Source: Desulforegula conservatrix Mb1Pa
GTDB lineage: Bacteria; Desulfobacterota; Desulfobacteria; Desulfobacterales; Desulforegulaceae
NCBI RefSeq assembly: GCF_000426225.1
Contig: NZ_AUEY01000010.1
Location: forward strand, 1-64,000
Direction: 5' to 3'
Length of the DNA stretch: 64,000 bases
Part shown: piece by piece, positions 35,622 through 44,281 of the stretch
Position numbering within the stretch: position 1 is the first letter of the stretch
How the letters are laid out: each line of letters opens with the position of its first letter
Program-made: the position numbers and the translations under genes
Notes under the pieces: generated by a model
The model's input: the letters and a program-made list of their open reading frames with translations, nothing else
Told to the model about the DNA's origin: nothing
Databases searched by the model: none

Positions 35622-36719
35622 ATGGACGGCCAAATAAACCAGGATAAGGGCAGTACCGGAATAAAGTTTGGGATTTCACAGAAGTTGAGCATTCTTATTC
35701 TTATAGTGTCTGTTTTCCCTTTACTGATCTTAGGTATCTCAAATTATATTCATAATATGAATGTACTGAGAGCCGATGCTGAAAATCTTCTGTCCCAGAC
35801 CGCAAGTGGAATGGCAGGGCAGGTGAATGAGTGGATAGATAAAAATACGAGAAGCCTGATAATGGTTTCAAAACAGCCTGGTATCCAGTCAATGGAAAAA
35901 GACTCCCAGGACAAAATAATCAAATCGTTTCAGGAGGAATTTCCTTGGGTCTATCTTGTCTTCACCGTTGATAAATCAGGCCATAATATTTCAAGGACAG
36001 ATAATGGTGAGGCTCAGAACTACTCTGACAGAGGCTATTTCAAAGAAGTAATGTCTGGCAAGGCATTTGCTTTTGAGACTCTTATCGGCAAAACTTCAAA
36101 AAAACCAGCGCTTGTAATGGCTGTGCCTATTAAAAGCGGGGATGAAATTATTGGCGTTCTTGGAGCTGCTATGAATATTGATAGACTTTCCACTACAGTT
36201 GCCACATGGAAAAATGGCAGAACAGGTTATGCTTTTATGGTGGATGGGGAAAACAAGGTAATATCGCATCCTAAACCGGAATATAATCTTGAACAGAAAA
36301 ATCTTAGTGATGATCCTTTAATAAAAGCTGCCAGATCCGGCAATTCTTCCAAGCCAGTGTATTTCAAGAATGAAATGGGCCAGAGTGTATTGGCCGTAAG
36401 TGTTAAAGTATCAAATGACTGGATGCTTTCTGTCAGGCAGGATGAATCAGAAATTTTTGCCAGCATCAGGCAGTTCCAGATACTTGCCATTGCTATTTTG
36501 TTGTTGTCAACGCTGATATCAGTGATTCTGGCGGTTATTGTTGGAAAATCCATCACCAGGCCAGTCCTTTTCCTGGCGGATGCCGCAAACAAGATGAGTC
36601 TTGGTGAAATGGACTTGAAAATTGATATTGATACAAAAGACGAGATCGGAGTACTTGCCGAATCAATTTCAAGGCTTCAGACAAGCCTTGTCATTGCCTT
36701 AAAAAGGCTCAAAAAATAA
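35622..36719 (+). CDS. Cache-HAMP membrane sensor lacking an output domain
   Basis: The protein has 365 residues. TM1 is at about 23-43, a double-Cache periplasmic domain at about 45-280 (SDRGYFKEVMSGKAFAFETL, then GRTGYAFMVDGENKVISHP), TM2 at about 287-310, and a HAMP domain at about 311-362 with RPVLFLADAANKMSLGEMDL and TKDEIGVLAESISRLQ. The protein stops right after HAMP, where a methyl-accepting, kinase or cyclase domain would normally follow. A family A repeat begins 15 bp beyond the stop. It may signal through another protein such as its upstream neighbour, or be truncated. Confidence 0.88.
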   Translation: MDGQINQDKGSTGIKFGISQKLSILILIVSVFPLLILGISNYIHNMNVLRADAENLLSQTASGMAGQVNEWIDKNTRSLIMVSKQPGIQSMEKDSQDKIIKSFQEEFPWVYLVFTVDKSGHNISRTDNGEAQNYSDRGYFKEVMSGKAFAFETLIGKTSKKPALVMAVPIKSGDEIIGVLGAAMNIDRLSTTVATWKNGRTGYAFMVDGENKVISHPKPEYNLEQKNLSDDPLIKAARSGNSSKPVYFKNEMGQSVLAVSVKVSNDWMLSVRQDESEIFASIRQFQILAIAILLLSTLISVILAVIVGKSITRPVLFLADAANKMSLGEMDLKIDIDTKDEIGVLAESISRLQTSLVIALKRLKK

Positions 36720-36733
36720 GTCCGCATATTTTT

Positions 36734-36865
36734 GATGGATTCGCAAAAAGTCCCAAAAAGGCGTCGGCGTCATGCCGGACTTGATCCGGTATTCAGTCTT
36801 TTCAGTAAGTTATGGATTCAGGCCTGCACCGGAATGTCGGGAATAGGGCTTTTTGCGACCTTGTC
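36734..36865. repeat. Family A miniature element, copy 4
   Basis: The 132-bp element runs from GATGGATTCGCAAAAAGTC to CTTTTTGCGACCTTGTC, with a perfect ATTTTT target duplication on both flanks (36728-36733, 36866-36871). Confidence 0.9.
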
Positions 36866-36873
36866 ATTTTTGT

Positions 36874-36910
36874 ACCCCTCATGGCTATTAAAACCATGAG
36901 GGGGTTTTTT
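36874..36910 (+). terminator. Terminator after the Cache-HAMP gene
   Basis: An ACCCCTCATGG/CCATGAGGGG stem is followed by GTTTTTT on the plus strand, at the convergent end of glpD. Confidence 0.85.
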
Positions 36911-38462
36911 ATATTACGGGCGGACGATGGAACTTCTGCCATTCTTTTTTATAGATTTCTACTTCTTCATTCCACTTATGTTCATCCCAGCCTAAAACAG
37001 GTTTAACTATTTGCCCAAGTTCATCCAAAATTTCGCTACCACCATTTGGAAGTAGAAGCCCGAGTCTTGTTCTTCTCTGAAGAAGATCGGAAAGATGGCG
37101 GATTTGCTCGTTTGCTGAGCTGAATTTTAATTCAGCCCATGTTATTTCACAGCCAGATATTTCTGTAACCTTGCCATCCCATCCTTTGATAATATCATGT
37201 GCATTTTTTCCATATCTTCCTGAAAGCCTTTTCCATGCTCTCTCTGAAATCAGATCGCTGTCTGAGCGAGTTGAAGCGTTTAAAGTGAAAGCAGGCTGTT
37301 TCTCGTTTATTCCCTTATTTATAGATATATATGCTTTTGCGGCTTTGAGTGCGTCCCAGGCAAGCTTTCTGAAAGTTGTAAGTTTACCGCCGGTAACTGT
37401 TACAAGACCTTTATTCTCCCAGACTGCGTGCTCCCTGGATTCTTTTGACGGAGGCACATTACCCCTGCTTAACACAGGTCTTATTCCGGAAAATGATGAT
37501 ATGGCATCTTTGATGCCTTTGCCAAGGCTTCCGAAATAGTAATCAAGAGCCTCAATAAGATAAACAGCCTCCTGTTTTGTCATTGATGGTTCTTTACTCA
37601 GATCATTTTTGTGGTCAATGTCAGTGGTTCCAAAAATATATACGGATTCCCACGGAATAATGAAAAGAGGGCGCTTGTCAGAAGGGTGGATAAGTGTGAC
37701 TGCGTCGTTAAAGGAAAAAGTTTCTTTTGGAAATACAAGATGGCTGCCCCTGAGAGGCCTCAGGTGATAAGCAGGATTTGGTGATTTCATAATGCTCTCA
37801 GCCCAAGCTCCTGTGGCATTAATTACAGCTTTTGTCTTGATTTCATGGGGCTTTCCTGTCTCTATATCTTGAACCGTTACCGCATTTACCATGCCCTTGA
37901 GGTCTCTGTGGATATCCGTAAGCCTGGTATAATTAACTGAATAGCCTCCAAGAGCCTTCGATTCACTTATGAGTCTCTGTACAAGCCTTGAATCGTCAAC
38001 CTGGGCATCATGAAAATAAAAACCACCCTTTAAGCCTTTTTTATCAAGCCCCGGCAGAATTTTTGTAAATTCATCTCTGTCGAGATAATGATGCTGTTTT
38101 TTTTTTGATATCAGGTCGTATACCGTAAGGCCTGTTTCAAGCATCAGTTTTCCAGGGCCCTTGTCTTCGTATACAGGCATATAAAATCCAAGGGATGAGA
38201 CAAGCCCCGGTGCTTCCCTGATTAGTCTTTCCCTGTGAATAACCGAATCCATGGTGAGATGGACTTTGCCTTCCTTGAGATACCGCAAACCACCGTGAAT
38301 AAGTTTTGATGATTTGCTGGAAGTGCCCCATGCATAGTCCTTCTGTTCTATCAGAACTGCGCTAAGTCCCATTCTTATGGCTTCCCTTAAAACTCCGGCG
38401 CCCGTTATCCCTCCTCCGGCGATTACCACATCGGCACTTACAGGAAGACTCGAAAAATCCAT
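36909..38462 (-). CDS. glpD: Glycerol-3-phosphate dehydrogenase (quinone-linked)
   Basis: This 517-aa FAD enzyme oxidises sn-glycerol 3-phosphate to dihydroxyacetone phosphate at the membrane and reduces quinone. It has DVVIAGGGITGAGVLREA (Rossmann FAD site), SSKSSKLIHGGLRYL, NATGAWAESI and the DAO-domain FIIPWESVYIFGTTDIDH region. A C-terminal helical domain is present, so the protein is full length. It lies 38 bp downstream of a FadR-type regulator in the same orientation, linking glycerol and fatty acid breakdown, as expected for lipid use. Confidence 0.95.
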   Translation of the reverse strand: MDFSSLPVSADVVIAGGGITGAGVLREAIRMGLSAVLIEQKDYAWGTSSKSSKLIHGGLRYLKEGKVHLTMDSVIHRERLIREAPGLVSSLGFYMPVYEDKGPGKLMLETGLTVYDLISKKKQHHYLDRDEFTKILPGLDKKGLKGGFYFHDAQVDDSRLVQRLISESKALGGYSVNYTRLTDIHRDLKGMVNAVTVQDIETGKPHEIKTKAVINATGAWAESIMKSPNPAYHLRPLRGSHLVFPKETFSFNDAVTLIHPSDKRPLFIIPWESVYIFGTTDIDHKNDLSKEPSMTKQEAVYLIEALDYYFGSLGKGIKDAISSFSGIRPVLSRGNVPPSKESREHAVWENKGLVTVTGGKLTTFRKLAWDALKAAKAYISINKGINEKQPAFTLNASTRSDSDLISERAWKRLSGRYGKNAHDIIKGWDGKVTEISGCEITWAELKFSSANEQIRHLSDLLQRRTRLGLLLPNGGSEILDELGQIVKPVLGWDEHKWNEEVEIYKKEWQKFHRPPVI

Positions 38463-38500
38463 TCATTCACCTTAAATCAAAAACTATAATATGTTTTAGT

Positions 38501-39199
38501 TCAAATATTATTGCTGCTGATAAGTTCTTTCCATGAGCTCGAACTCTGTTTCAGAGCACTTTTTACAACTGCTTCAACTACGTCTCCATCTTCTGATAAC
38601 GCTCTTATGAATTCCTTATAATAAATCCTTGATAAGGTTCTGTTTTTTGGAATGCTGAAATATTTTGCGGCCATATTTCCAAACACTGCGGCAAAATCAT
38701 TTAAAAGCAATGTCCAGACCGGGTTGCCAGAAATTTTTGCAATGAGAATCTGAAGTTTCCAGTCAAAATTCAGAAAAGAATCAGGATCATCTGATAATGA
38801 TTCTGATTCTTTTAAATGAGACAGCAAGGTCTTGGAGTCATTTTTTGCGGCAGCCCTTGCGATTGCAGGAAAGATTACTCCTCTGACTTCAAGGAGATTC
38901 AAAATGAAGCCCTCTGGCAGATTTACCGAGTATTTTATGAGCGTGCTCAGCATCCTTAGTCCGCCCGCTTCAAAATAATTATTAACCACAGTCTGTTTCC
39001 CATGCTGAATCGTTATCCAGCCCTCTGCCGCAAGCTTATGCAGGGTTTCCCTCAGGGTTGGCCTTGTAACTCCAAGTTGCAGGGAAAGCTCCCTCTCACC
39101 CGGTAGGGGGGATCCAGCGCTGTATTCTCCTTGAAGAATAGACGTCATGAGTTGATGTTCAGCAAAATGCGCTGGCTTTAATGGTTTGGAAGAGCTCAT
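38501..39199 (-). CDS. fadR: FadR-like GntR-family fatty acid regulator
   Basis: The 232 residues are close in length and sequence to enterobacterial FadR. The wHTH has LPGERELSLQLGVTRPTLRE, followed by GWITIQHGKQTVVNNYFEAGGL, which is nearly the FadR text at the same place. The C-terminal all-helical FadR_C domain follows (NFDWKLQILIAKISGNPVW). The family binds acyl-CoA and represses degradation or activates synthesis genes. It precedes glpD by 38 bp. A candidate FadR operator lies 26 bp before its start. This is the second, unrelated fatty-acid regulator type in the window. Confidence 0.88.
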   Translation of the reverse strand: MSSSKPLKPAHFAEHQLMTSILQGEYSAGSPLPGERELSLQLGVTRPTLRETLHKLAAEGWITIQHGKQTVVNNYFEAGGLRMLSTLIKYSVNLPEGFILNLLEVRGVIFPAIARAAAKNDSKTLLSHLKESESLSDDPDSFLNFDWKLQILIAKISGNPVWTLLLNDFAAVFGNMAAKYFSIPKNRTLSRIYYKEFIRALSEDGDVVEAVVKSALKQSSSSWKELISSNNI

Positions 39200-39225
39200 T
39201 TATAACCTCCGGAAGATATTTCGGA

Positions 39226-39242
39226 TACTGGTATTACCTCTA
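39226..39242. promoter_or_regulatory. Candidate FadR (GntR) operator
   Basis: TACTGGTATTACCTCTA matches the E. coli FadR consensus AACTGGTCGGACCTGTT at 11 of 17 positions, including the core CTGGT...ACC. Its position before fadR-glpD suggests autoregulation. Confidence 0.45.
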
Positions 39243-39422
39243 ATCTGTTATTTATACAAGAAATTACTTAAGAAAAAAGGCATATATTTTATGTATAGAA
39301 TAAATCATGAAATCGGAAAAATAAAAATTGATAAAGTCTCAAAAATTACGGAGGAGCTGAAAGCAAAGGCTGTTCTCCTTTTTACCGCTGTGATAGATTT
39401 TTTTTACCTGTTATCATTTGTT

Positions 39423-39545
39423 GATGGTCTTGCAAAAAGTCAGATTATCGTCATTCAGACGAAGTCCGGAATCCAGAAGTAATTGAAAATACAAAGATGC
39501 CGGATCAAATCAGGTATGACGCCGACACCTTTTTATGACGGCAAG
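39423..39545. repeat. Family A miniature element, decayed copy
   Basis: The left end GATGGTCTTGCAAAAAGTC and the inner arms (GAAGTCCGGAATCCAGAAGT, GATGCCGGATCAAATC) are clear. The right end has decayed to TTTTTATGACGGCAAGGATG. Confidence 0.7.
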
Positions 39546-39589
39546 GATGAGGACGCACAGGAGGGGCATTGTTTATGGCTTTGTCCAGT

Positions 39590-39755
39590 TAAATGTTATT
39601 CCACTGACTAAGTATTGCTTTTAATAAAAAAGCGGCCTCCGGCGGGGCCTGTTCTTGTGAAAACCGGGAGCCTGAATCCAGAAGTATCTGAAAATACAAA
39701 AATGCCGGATCAAGTCCGGCACGCGCTGAAGCCTTTTTCTGACTTTAGCCTATCA
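39590..39755. repeat. Composite of family B and family A fragments
   Basis: Bases 39590-39645 resemble the family B right half (TTATTCCACTGACTAAGTAT and AAGCGGCCTCCGGCGGG). Bases 39646-39755 carry family A inner arms (CCTGAATCCAGAAGTATC, ATGCCGGATCAAGTCCGGCA). Neither has intact ends, and no gene is present in 39200-39797. Confidence 0.55.
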
Positions 39756-39797
39756 AAATTAGAATTTAAGCGTCGTTTTGAGTTGACCCCAAAAAAA

Positions 39798-40898
39798 CTA
39801 CAATCTGTCAGGCCAAAGAGTATTCATGTGCTTAACAGTATTTTTGATTCTTCCTGAATCAACAATGTCATGAAATTCATCAGCTATCATTTTGCTCATT
39901 TCCGCAGCCTTTGTCCAGTATGCTATTCTTTCTTTGTCTTTGTTCAAAAATCTGGTGAAATCGTTTCTGTCCGGGATTTTTGAATAAGGCAGCATTTTTA
40001 CGAATTTTTCAGAAGGGTAAACAAGAAGAACAGAAGACATATTTTCCATGTCCGGCCTTCTTTTTTTCAGGTATTTATCAAACCAGCCCGGAATTATCTG
40101 GCCAGCATAATGGGGATAAAGAGTTATCCCCTCGGACTCAACAGGCAGAAATGGGATGTCGAGGTGATAGTCTATTATGCCTCCATCCCTGTAAACTCCC
40201 GGTTTCGCATTATTAATGCCTGTCACAGGCTCCATTATGATTGGTATGGAGCCAGATGCCATTACAGCCTGTTTTAGATTATGTTCATCAAGCCTTATTT
40301 GGGAAATCGGGAATTCATCCATATTAAAAAAATGCGGGAGATCCCTGAAATCAGAGAACATGGCGCGTTCGAAGAAATATCCGAGGTATTTTCTGTCAAC
40401 GGCATTTGCCATTGCGGCAGCGGTAATTCCAAGGGTGGTTCTGATTTTTGATTCTGTTGAAAGAATGCCCCTGCTTCTTGCTGTCAGTATACTTAGACGC
40501 ATGAACGGATGGTTCAGGGCATGCATGGATGATTTTTCATCGAAAAGTTTTCCAAGAATATCCCAGCCTACACTGCTTACTTCTCCCGGAGTCGGTTTCC
40601 CATCGTATTTCTGGTTAATGTATCCATACTCTAAGTTGGAAATTGATTTTTCAGGATCAGGACAGGATGCTGTTGCAAATCTCCATGCTCCTATTGATGA
40701 CCCCACAAGAAACAGAGGGTTTGTTCTATCCTTGAACCAGTCAGAAAAAAGATACTTGTCAAGTCCTGCAAGGACAAGCCATTTTGCGGCTCCTGACGCT
40801 CCTGCAACCACCTTGACGTCATCAGAAGAAAGACCTTTTTCCTTTATTATCCTGTATGCTGATTCTCCGGCCCTGAATTCAATTAGTCCTGATTTCAT
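39798..40898 (-). CDS. Patatin-like phospholipase/acyl hydrolase
   Basis: This 366-aa protein has the patatin catalytic dyad. The nucleophile Ser is in GSSIGAWR (GxSxG) and the Asp in YRDGGIIDYHLD (DGG/A). The glycine-rich oxyanion stretch is KVVAGASGAAKWLVLAG. It probably hydrolyses acyl esters of phospholipids or stored lipid. It is the last gene of a three-gene operon with TetR and a hotdog thioesterase, and its start overlaps the thioesterase stop by 4 bases. Release of fatty acids by this enzyme and of acyl-CoA by the thioesterase fits one pathway. Confidence 0.85.
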   Translation of the reverse strand: MKSGLIEFRAGESAYRIIKEKGLSSDDVKVVAGASGAAKWLVLAGLDKYLFSDWFKDRTNPLFLVGSSIGAWRFATASCPDPEKSISNLEYGYINQKYDGKPTPGEVSSVGWDILGKLFDEKSSMHALNHPFMRLSILTARSRGILSTESKIRTTLGITAAAMANAVDRKYLGYFFERAMFSDFRDLPHFFNMDEFPISQIRLDEHNLKQAVMASGSIPIIMEPVTGINNAKPGVYRDGGIIDYHLDIPFLPVESEGITLYPHYAGQIIPGWFDKYLKKRRPDMENMSSVLLVYPSEKFVKMLPYSKIPDRNDFTRFLNKDKERIAYWTKAAEMSKMIADEFHDIVDSGRIKNTVKHMNTLWPDRL

Positions 40899-41443
40899 TT
40901 GTCTTCATCCATATTTTTGAGATTTGCCACAATTTCAAGAAGAGTTTCAATGCTGTTGGGCAGATTTTCAACTGTTATTCCCAGCCTTTCAAAACTGGAT
41001 TTTTTTAGAAGTGCAAAATTCCCTTTTGCCCGTGCAAGTACATTGCCTTTTGCATCCGTTATGTGGGCCGAAATTATTGCTGTCCGGCCATCTATGATCT
41101 CGTCTGACCAGCCTTCCGCGAATATTTCCTCTTTAATTAAAACAGGTCTCAGGAACTCGACCTCCATCTTTTTTGTAAGAATTAGTCGTTCGCTCAGGCA
41201 TATTGCTGTCCAGCTCATCACTTCATCAAGGATGGACGAAATGACGCCTCCGTGGGCAAGGTTGCTCCAGCCCCTTAGATGCTCTGCGATGGACAGTCTT
41301 GAATAGAGTCTCGAACCATCAGTCTCGAATCTCATTCTGAGGCCATGAGGATTTTCGCTTCCGCATCCGAAGCATTTGAGATCTATCACAGGCAGAAGTT
41401 TTCTTTCTTTTTTTTGTGCATTTGGATTGCTTGCAGATTTCAT
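40895..41443 (-). CDS. PaaI-type hotdog thioesterase
   Basis: This 182-aa protein has the hotdog core AHGGVISSILDEVMSWTA with the HGG motif and acidic residue typical of PaaI/4HBT enzymes. It is preceded by a short Cys motif CFGCGSENPHGLRMRF seen in many such proteins. It should hydrolyse an acyl-CoA. The last ~30 residues are an extra helical tail. ATGA overlaps link it to both the TetR gene upstream and the patatin gene downstream. Confidence 0.85.
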   Translation of the reverse strand: MKSASNPNAQKKERKLLPVIDLKCFGCGSENPHGLRMRFETDGSRLYSRLSIAEHLRGWSNLAHGGVISSILDEVMSWTAICLSERLILTKKMEVEFLRPVLIKEEIFAEGWSDEIIDGRTAIISAHITDAKGNVLARAKGNFALLKKSSFERLGITVENLPNSIETLLEIVANLKNMDEDK

Positions 41444-42048
41444 GGTTCCATGCCCTTATAATTCAGCAGCTTTAAAGCCGCATCCATCATTCTTTGTCTG
41501 TGTGCTTCAATTTCCTCATGTTTTATATGAAACGGCATGAAATAGTGGGAGCCTTCAGACATTGAAATAATAATATCAGCTGCGTTTTCAGGATCAATGC
41601 CGCTTATTATTCCTGCCTCACTGAATCTTGAAAGTTCTGTTTTAAGAAACAGTTTATAGGATGTGTAAAGATTCAGAATTCTTTCAAAAACCTTGGTGTT
41701 TCTGTATCCCATGGACAAAACGGCATAAACAACTGAAATGTCGATGTTTGTCTGCCAGTCCTGGCTCCATATAATCCCGATAAGGGATTTGAGCCTTTTT
41801 TCCGGGGAAAAGTCGTAAGGAGGAAGTCCTGTAAAAAGATTGGAGTTGGATTCAAGCACAAGGTCAACCAGTCCCATCACCATATTTTCCTTTGATGCAA
41901 AATAGTGGATGATCAGACTAGGGTGAATCCCCATTCTTTTTGCAACCTTCTGGATCGAGGCATTTTCGAATCCCTCTTCAATGATGACTTGGTAAAAATT
42001 GCTTATGATTTCAGGTTTTCTTATTTCTGCGGTCTGTCTTTTCTTCAT
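41440..42048 (-). CDS. TetR/AcrR regulator of the thioesterase-patatin operon
   Basis: This 202-aa protein has a TetR HTH in ASIQKVAKRMGIHPSLIIHY followed by FASKENMVMGLVDL, and a ligand-binding domain resembling BetI-type proteins. It starts the operon, with 4-base overlaps along the chain. An 18-bp operator-like palindrome lies 31-48 bp upstream of its start and resembles the FadR-like operator at 3666, which suggests an acyl-type ligand. Confidence 0.85.
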   Translation of the reverse strand: MKKRQTAEIRKPEIISNFYQVIIEEGFENASIQKVAKRMGIHPSLIIHYFASKENMVMGLVDLVLESNSNLFTGLPPYDFSPEKRLKSLIGIIWSQDWQTNIDISVVYAVLSMGYRNTKVFERILNLYTSYKLFLKTELSRFSEAGIISGIDPENAADIIISMSEGSHYFMPFHIKHEEIEAHRQRMMDAALKLLNYKGMEP

Positions 42049-42078
42049 TTAGTTCCGGCTTTTAATTATTAGAAAGCT

Positions 42079-42096
42079 TAATTGAATATTCATTTA
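42079..42096. promoter_or_regulatory. Operator-like palindrome upstream of tetR
   Basis: TAATTGAATATTCATTTA is an 18-bp inverted repeat with one mismatched pair. Its TGAAT/ATTCA core and length match the operator at 3666-3683. Confidence 0.55.
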
Positions 42097-42180
42097 GTTA
42101 ACCTTTTAAAAAAATTCAACCACTAAAATATCAATATTTTTATGTAGCTCTGCCTGATTTTCAGTTAAGAAGTGCCTTTT

Positions 42181-42257
42181 ATGGTTAATTTGCCATCAAA
42201 AAAGGGTGATGCGTAGGTCGGATTAGGACGCCCTTTGTCCGTAATCCGACGTTAAGC
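42181..42257. repeat. Family E REP-like repeat
   Basis: GGTCGGATTAGGACGCCC and TTTGTCCGTAATCCGAC form an extended imperfect palindrome (about 42217-42250), preceded by GGTTAATTTGCCATCAAAAA. The same sequence occurs inverted at 44547-44617 and in part at 20750-20830 and 32461-32530. Confidence 0.7.
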
Positions 42258-42330
42258 CTGATATTTTTAGAGTTTTAAAAATGTTAAGCCCATGAACTTT
42301 CAAATGCTACTGAGAATTGAACATAACCAC
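42258..42330. repeat. 73-bp repeat, left inverted copy
   Basis: The reverse complement matches 44391-44463 at 70 of 73 positions. It lies next to family E sequence, as does its partner. The two copies flank the usp-thioesterase-EamA block. Confidence 0.85.
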
Positions 42331-42434
42331 ATATTTTTTTGATGCCCGACATGATTGCAAAAACCATAAAAAGACAGCAAAAGGTCAAAAAAAAGAATGG
42401 CAGCACATAGGGTGAAGGCATAGTTTCAGCATCG

Positions 42435-42464
42435 CGGTGAAGCGTTAAGCATTGCGCTTCACCG
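42435..42464 (-). other. Strong hairpin downstream of usp
   Basis: A perfect CGGTGAAGCG/CGCTTCACCG 10-bp stem has a 10-base loop, 28 bases past the usp stop. It lacks a T-run on the minus strand, so it may be a REP-type hairpin that protects mRNA ends. Confidence 0.5.
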
Positions 42465-42491
42465 GGTCAATATCATGGCAGGATGGCGTTT

Positions 42492-42953
42492 CTAAAGAAG
42501 ATAGGGATTGATTACCATAATTGGTATTTTTGATCTCTCAAAAACACTTCTTGCAACGCTGCCGTATATTATCCTTTCCAGGCCTTTTCTTGCGTGTGTT
42601 CCAACAATGGCAAGGTCTATAGCGTTTTCTTCAACGTATTTGATTATTTCATCTGCAGGATCTCCCAACCTTACTGCTTTTATAGGCTGTTGTTTGGGTG
42701 GGAAATTATCCTCGGTGTATTCATCAATTTTCCTTTTGGCCCCTTCAGCAATTTCTTTTTCAAAACTGTTTACGGCCGGATGCGGAACATAAATGCTCTT
42801 GAAGTGCTCAACTGTGCTGGAAACAAACAGTATGTGAACTTCTGCTCCGAATTTGTCTGCCATTGTTAATACATAAGGTATGATTTTTTTGGTAGGCTCG
42901 GAAAAATCAATGGGGAAAAGTATTTTTTTGAATTCTTTCTGATCTGTCTGCAT
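42492..42953 (-). CDS. Universal stress protein (UspA family)
   Basis: This 153-aa protein has a Rossmann-like Usp domain: ILFPIDFSEPTKK at the N-terminus and the ATP-binding GTHARKGLERIIYGSVARSV (G-2x-G-9x-G-S) near the C-terminus. An ATP-binding subtype is therefore likely. It is monocistronic, with a GGAGG before ATG 42953. Confidence 0.93.
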   Translation of the reverse strand: MQTDQKEFKKILFPIDFSEPTKKIIPYVLTMADKFGAEVHILFVSSTVEHFKSIYVPHPAVNSFEKEIAEGAKRKIDEYTEDNFPPKQQPIKAVRLGDPADEIIKYVEENAIDLAIVGTHARKGLERIIYGSVARSVFERSKIPIMVINPYLL

Positions 42954-43264
42954 GACTCCCTCCTTTCAGATTGGTGGGATTTCAGGGATGTAAAGCAAAA
43001 TGCCCATAACCCTAGGCCACCTCTAAAAATTGCCTTTTTGCGCTTTAGACTCGTCAGCGTCGTACTCTAATCCTCCTTTATAACCATATAAACTCCCGTT
43101 CTCCGTACGCAGCTTCCTTCCTGCCACATCAAAAATGCATGAAACAGAGATCTCAAAAAAAACTTGATACTATATTAACTGCTTATTTTTATTACATTCT
43201 AACTAAAAGTGTATTTGATTTCAAGGCTTATGGAAGGTTATCAGAAATTATAAATTCTAATAAT

Positions 43265-43400
43265 TGACAAAGTCGTAAAAAAAGTCCGATTTCGGTCATT
43301 TCGGCGCATGCCTGAGTCCAGAAGTGCTTGAAAATACAAAGATGCCTTATCCAGTCCAGCATGGTGATGAATCACTTTTCTGTCTATTTGCGAGTCCATC
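43265..43400. repeat. Family A miniature element, copy 5 (reverse)
   Basis: The 136-bp element runs from GACAAAGTCGTAAAAAAAGT to TATTTGCGAGTCCATC and is flanked by a perfect 7-bp AATAATT duplication. Confidence 0.88.
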
Positions 43401-43429
43401 AATAATTAATTTGCAGCAGAAAAGCCTAA

Positions 43430-43852
43430 TCATGAAAACATGGAAATGAATTTTTGAGGCGGACTTGTCAGCTGTTCAGTTTTCTTGTCTTTAAAAACTA
43501 CGCCTGTTTTTGCATTCGCAATTGGTTTATTGTCTTTCAAGTCTGAGATTCTGTAAAAAATCTCGCATCCATATTTATTGAAACCGCAGACACTTATCTC
43601 AAACCTTAGTACATCTCCGTAAAAAGACTCTGCTTTGTACAGAACCACAAGGTCAGATATAAGGATACGAGTTCCTTCAATATCCATTTCCGAGTAGCCG
43701 AGGCTTGCAAATAATTTGAACCTGGCCTCATGAATGAGGGAAACCATATTGTCCGTGCCAACATGATTTCCATAATTTAGATCTGTGATTCTGACGTTTA
43801 TGGTTGTCTCGAAATGGCATTTTTCCGGAATATCAATTGTAACTTTTGGCAT
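43430..43852 (-). CDS. 4HBT/YbgC-type acyl-CoA thioesterase
   Basis: This 140-aa single hotdog domain has the pattern VRITDLNYGNHVGTDNMVSL, in which the Asp/Asn-x-x-Gly-H region matches YbgC/FadM-type thioesterases, then ARFKLFASLGY. Family enzymes cleave short to medium acyl-CoA. It is 6 bp downstream of an EamA-type transporter gene and probably co-transcribed with it. Confidence 0.85.
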   Translation of the reverse strand: MPKVTIDIPEKCHFETTINVRITDLNYGNHVGTDNMVSLIHEARFKLFASLGYSEMDIEGTRILISDLVVLYKAESFYGDVLRFEISVCGFNKYGCEIFYRISDLKDNKPIANAKTGVVFKDKKTEQLTSPPQKFISMFS

Positions 43853-43858
43853 ATTTAC

Positions 43859-44281
43859 TCACTTTCGACTGATAAGAAGAAATCCGACTATGCACAATAC
43901 TATTCCCGCCATCCTTGCCGCAGATAGATGTTCCCTGAATATGAACATTCCAATTGGAATAAGCATTATGGCAACGGCAGCATTGGTGTAAATTGCCGTA
44001 GAACTAAGATCGGCTCCAGCTCTGTATGCTAATAGATATCCGGCCTCAAGACCGAATATTGCTATACCGAGCAAATATGTTGCCCATCCCGCCTGTTTTA
44101 AAGAATCCACTATTCCATGTTTTAGCGGAAAAAAGAAAAAAGCCGCCAATGACAGCACGATTGCTGTTGTATATGTAATTATCAGGGAAACTAGTGGGTG
44201 GGCGTCCGGAGATATTGTCTTCTGGCAGAAGTGATAAAGCACACCCGATATTATTACTATGAATATTGAAACTAAAAGCAT
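43859..44281 (-). CDS. Small EamA/DMT-superfamily membrane protein
   Basis: This 140-aa protein has about five hydrophobic helices and matches one EamA repeat: AGADLSSTAIYTNAAVAIML, then IGMFIFREHLSAARMAGIVL. Being half the length of typical EamA transporters, it probably works as a dimer, as small DMT proteins do. The substrate is unknown. It is the first gene of a pair with the thioesterase. Confidence 0.82.
   Translation of the reverse strand: MLLVSIFIVIISGVLYHFCQKTISPDAHPLVSLIITYTTAIVLSLAAFFFFPLKHGIVDSLKQAGWATYLLGIAIFGLEAGYLLAYRAGADLSSTAIYTNAAVAIMLIPIGMFIFREHLSAARMAGIVLCIVGFLLISRK

Noticed and set aside
34981-35679. 232-codon minus-strand frame opposite the wHTH-like and Cache genes
   Set aside because: It is Ser/Ile-rich shadow coding antisense to a better-supported gene with a proper ribosome-binding site and family-like sequence.
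39615-39857. 80-codon plus-strand frame upstream of the patatin gene end
   Set aside because: It is made of family A and B repeat fragments and overlaps the patatin stop region.
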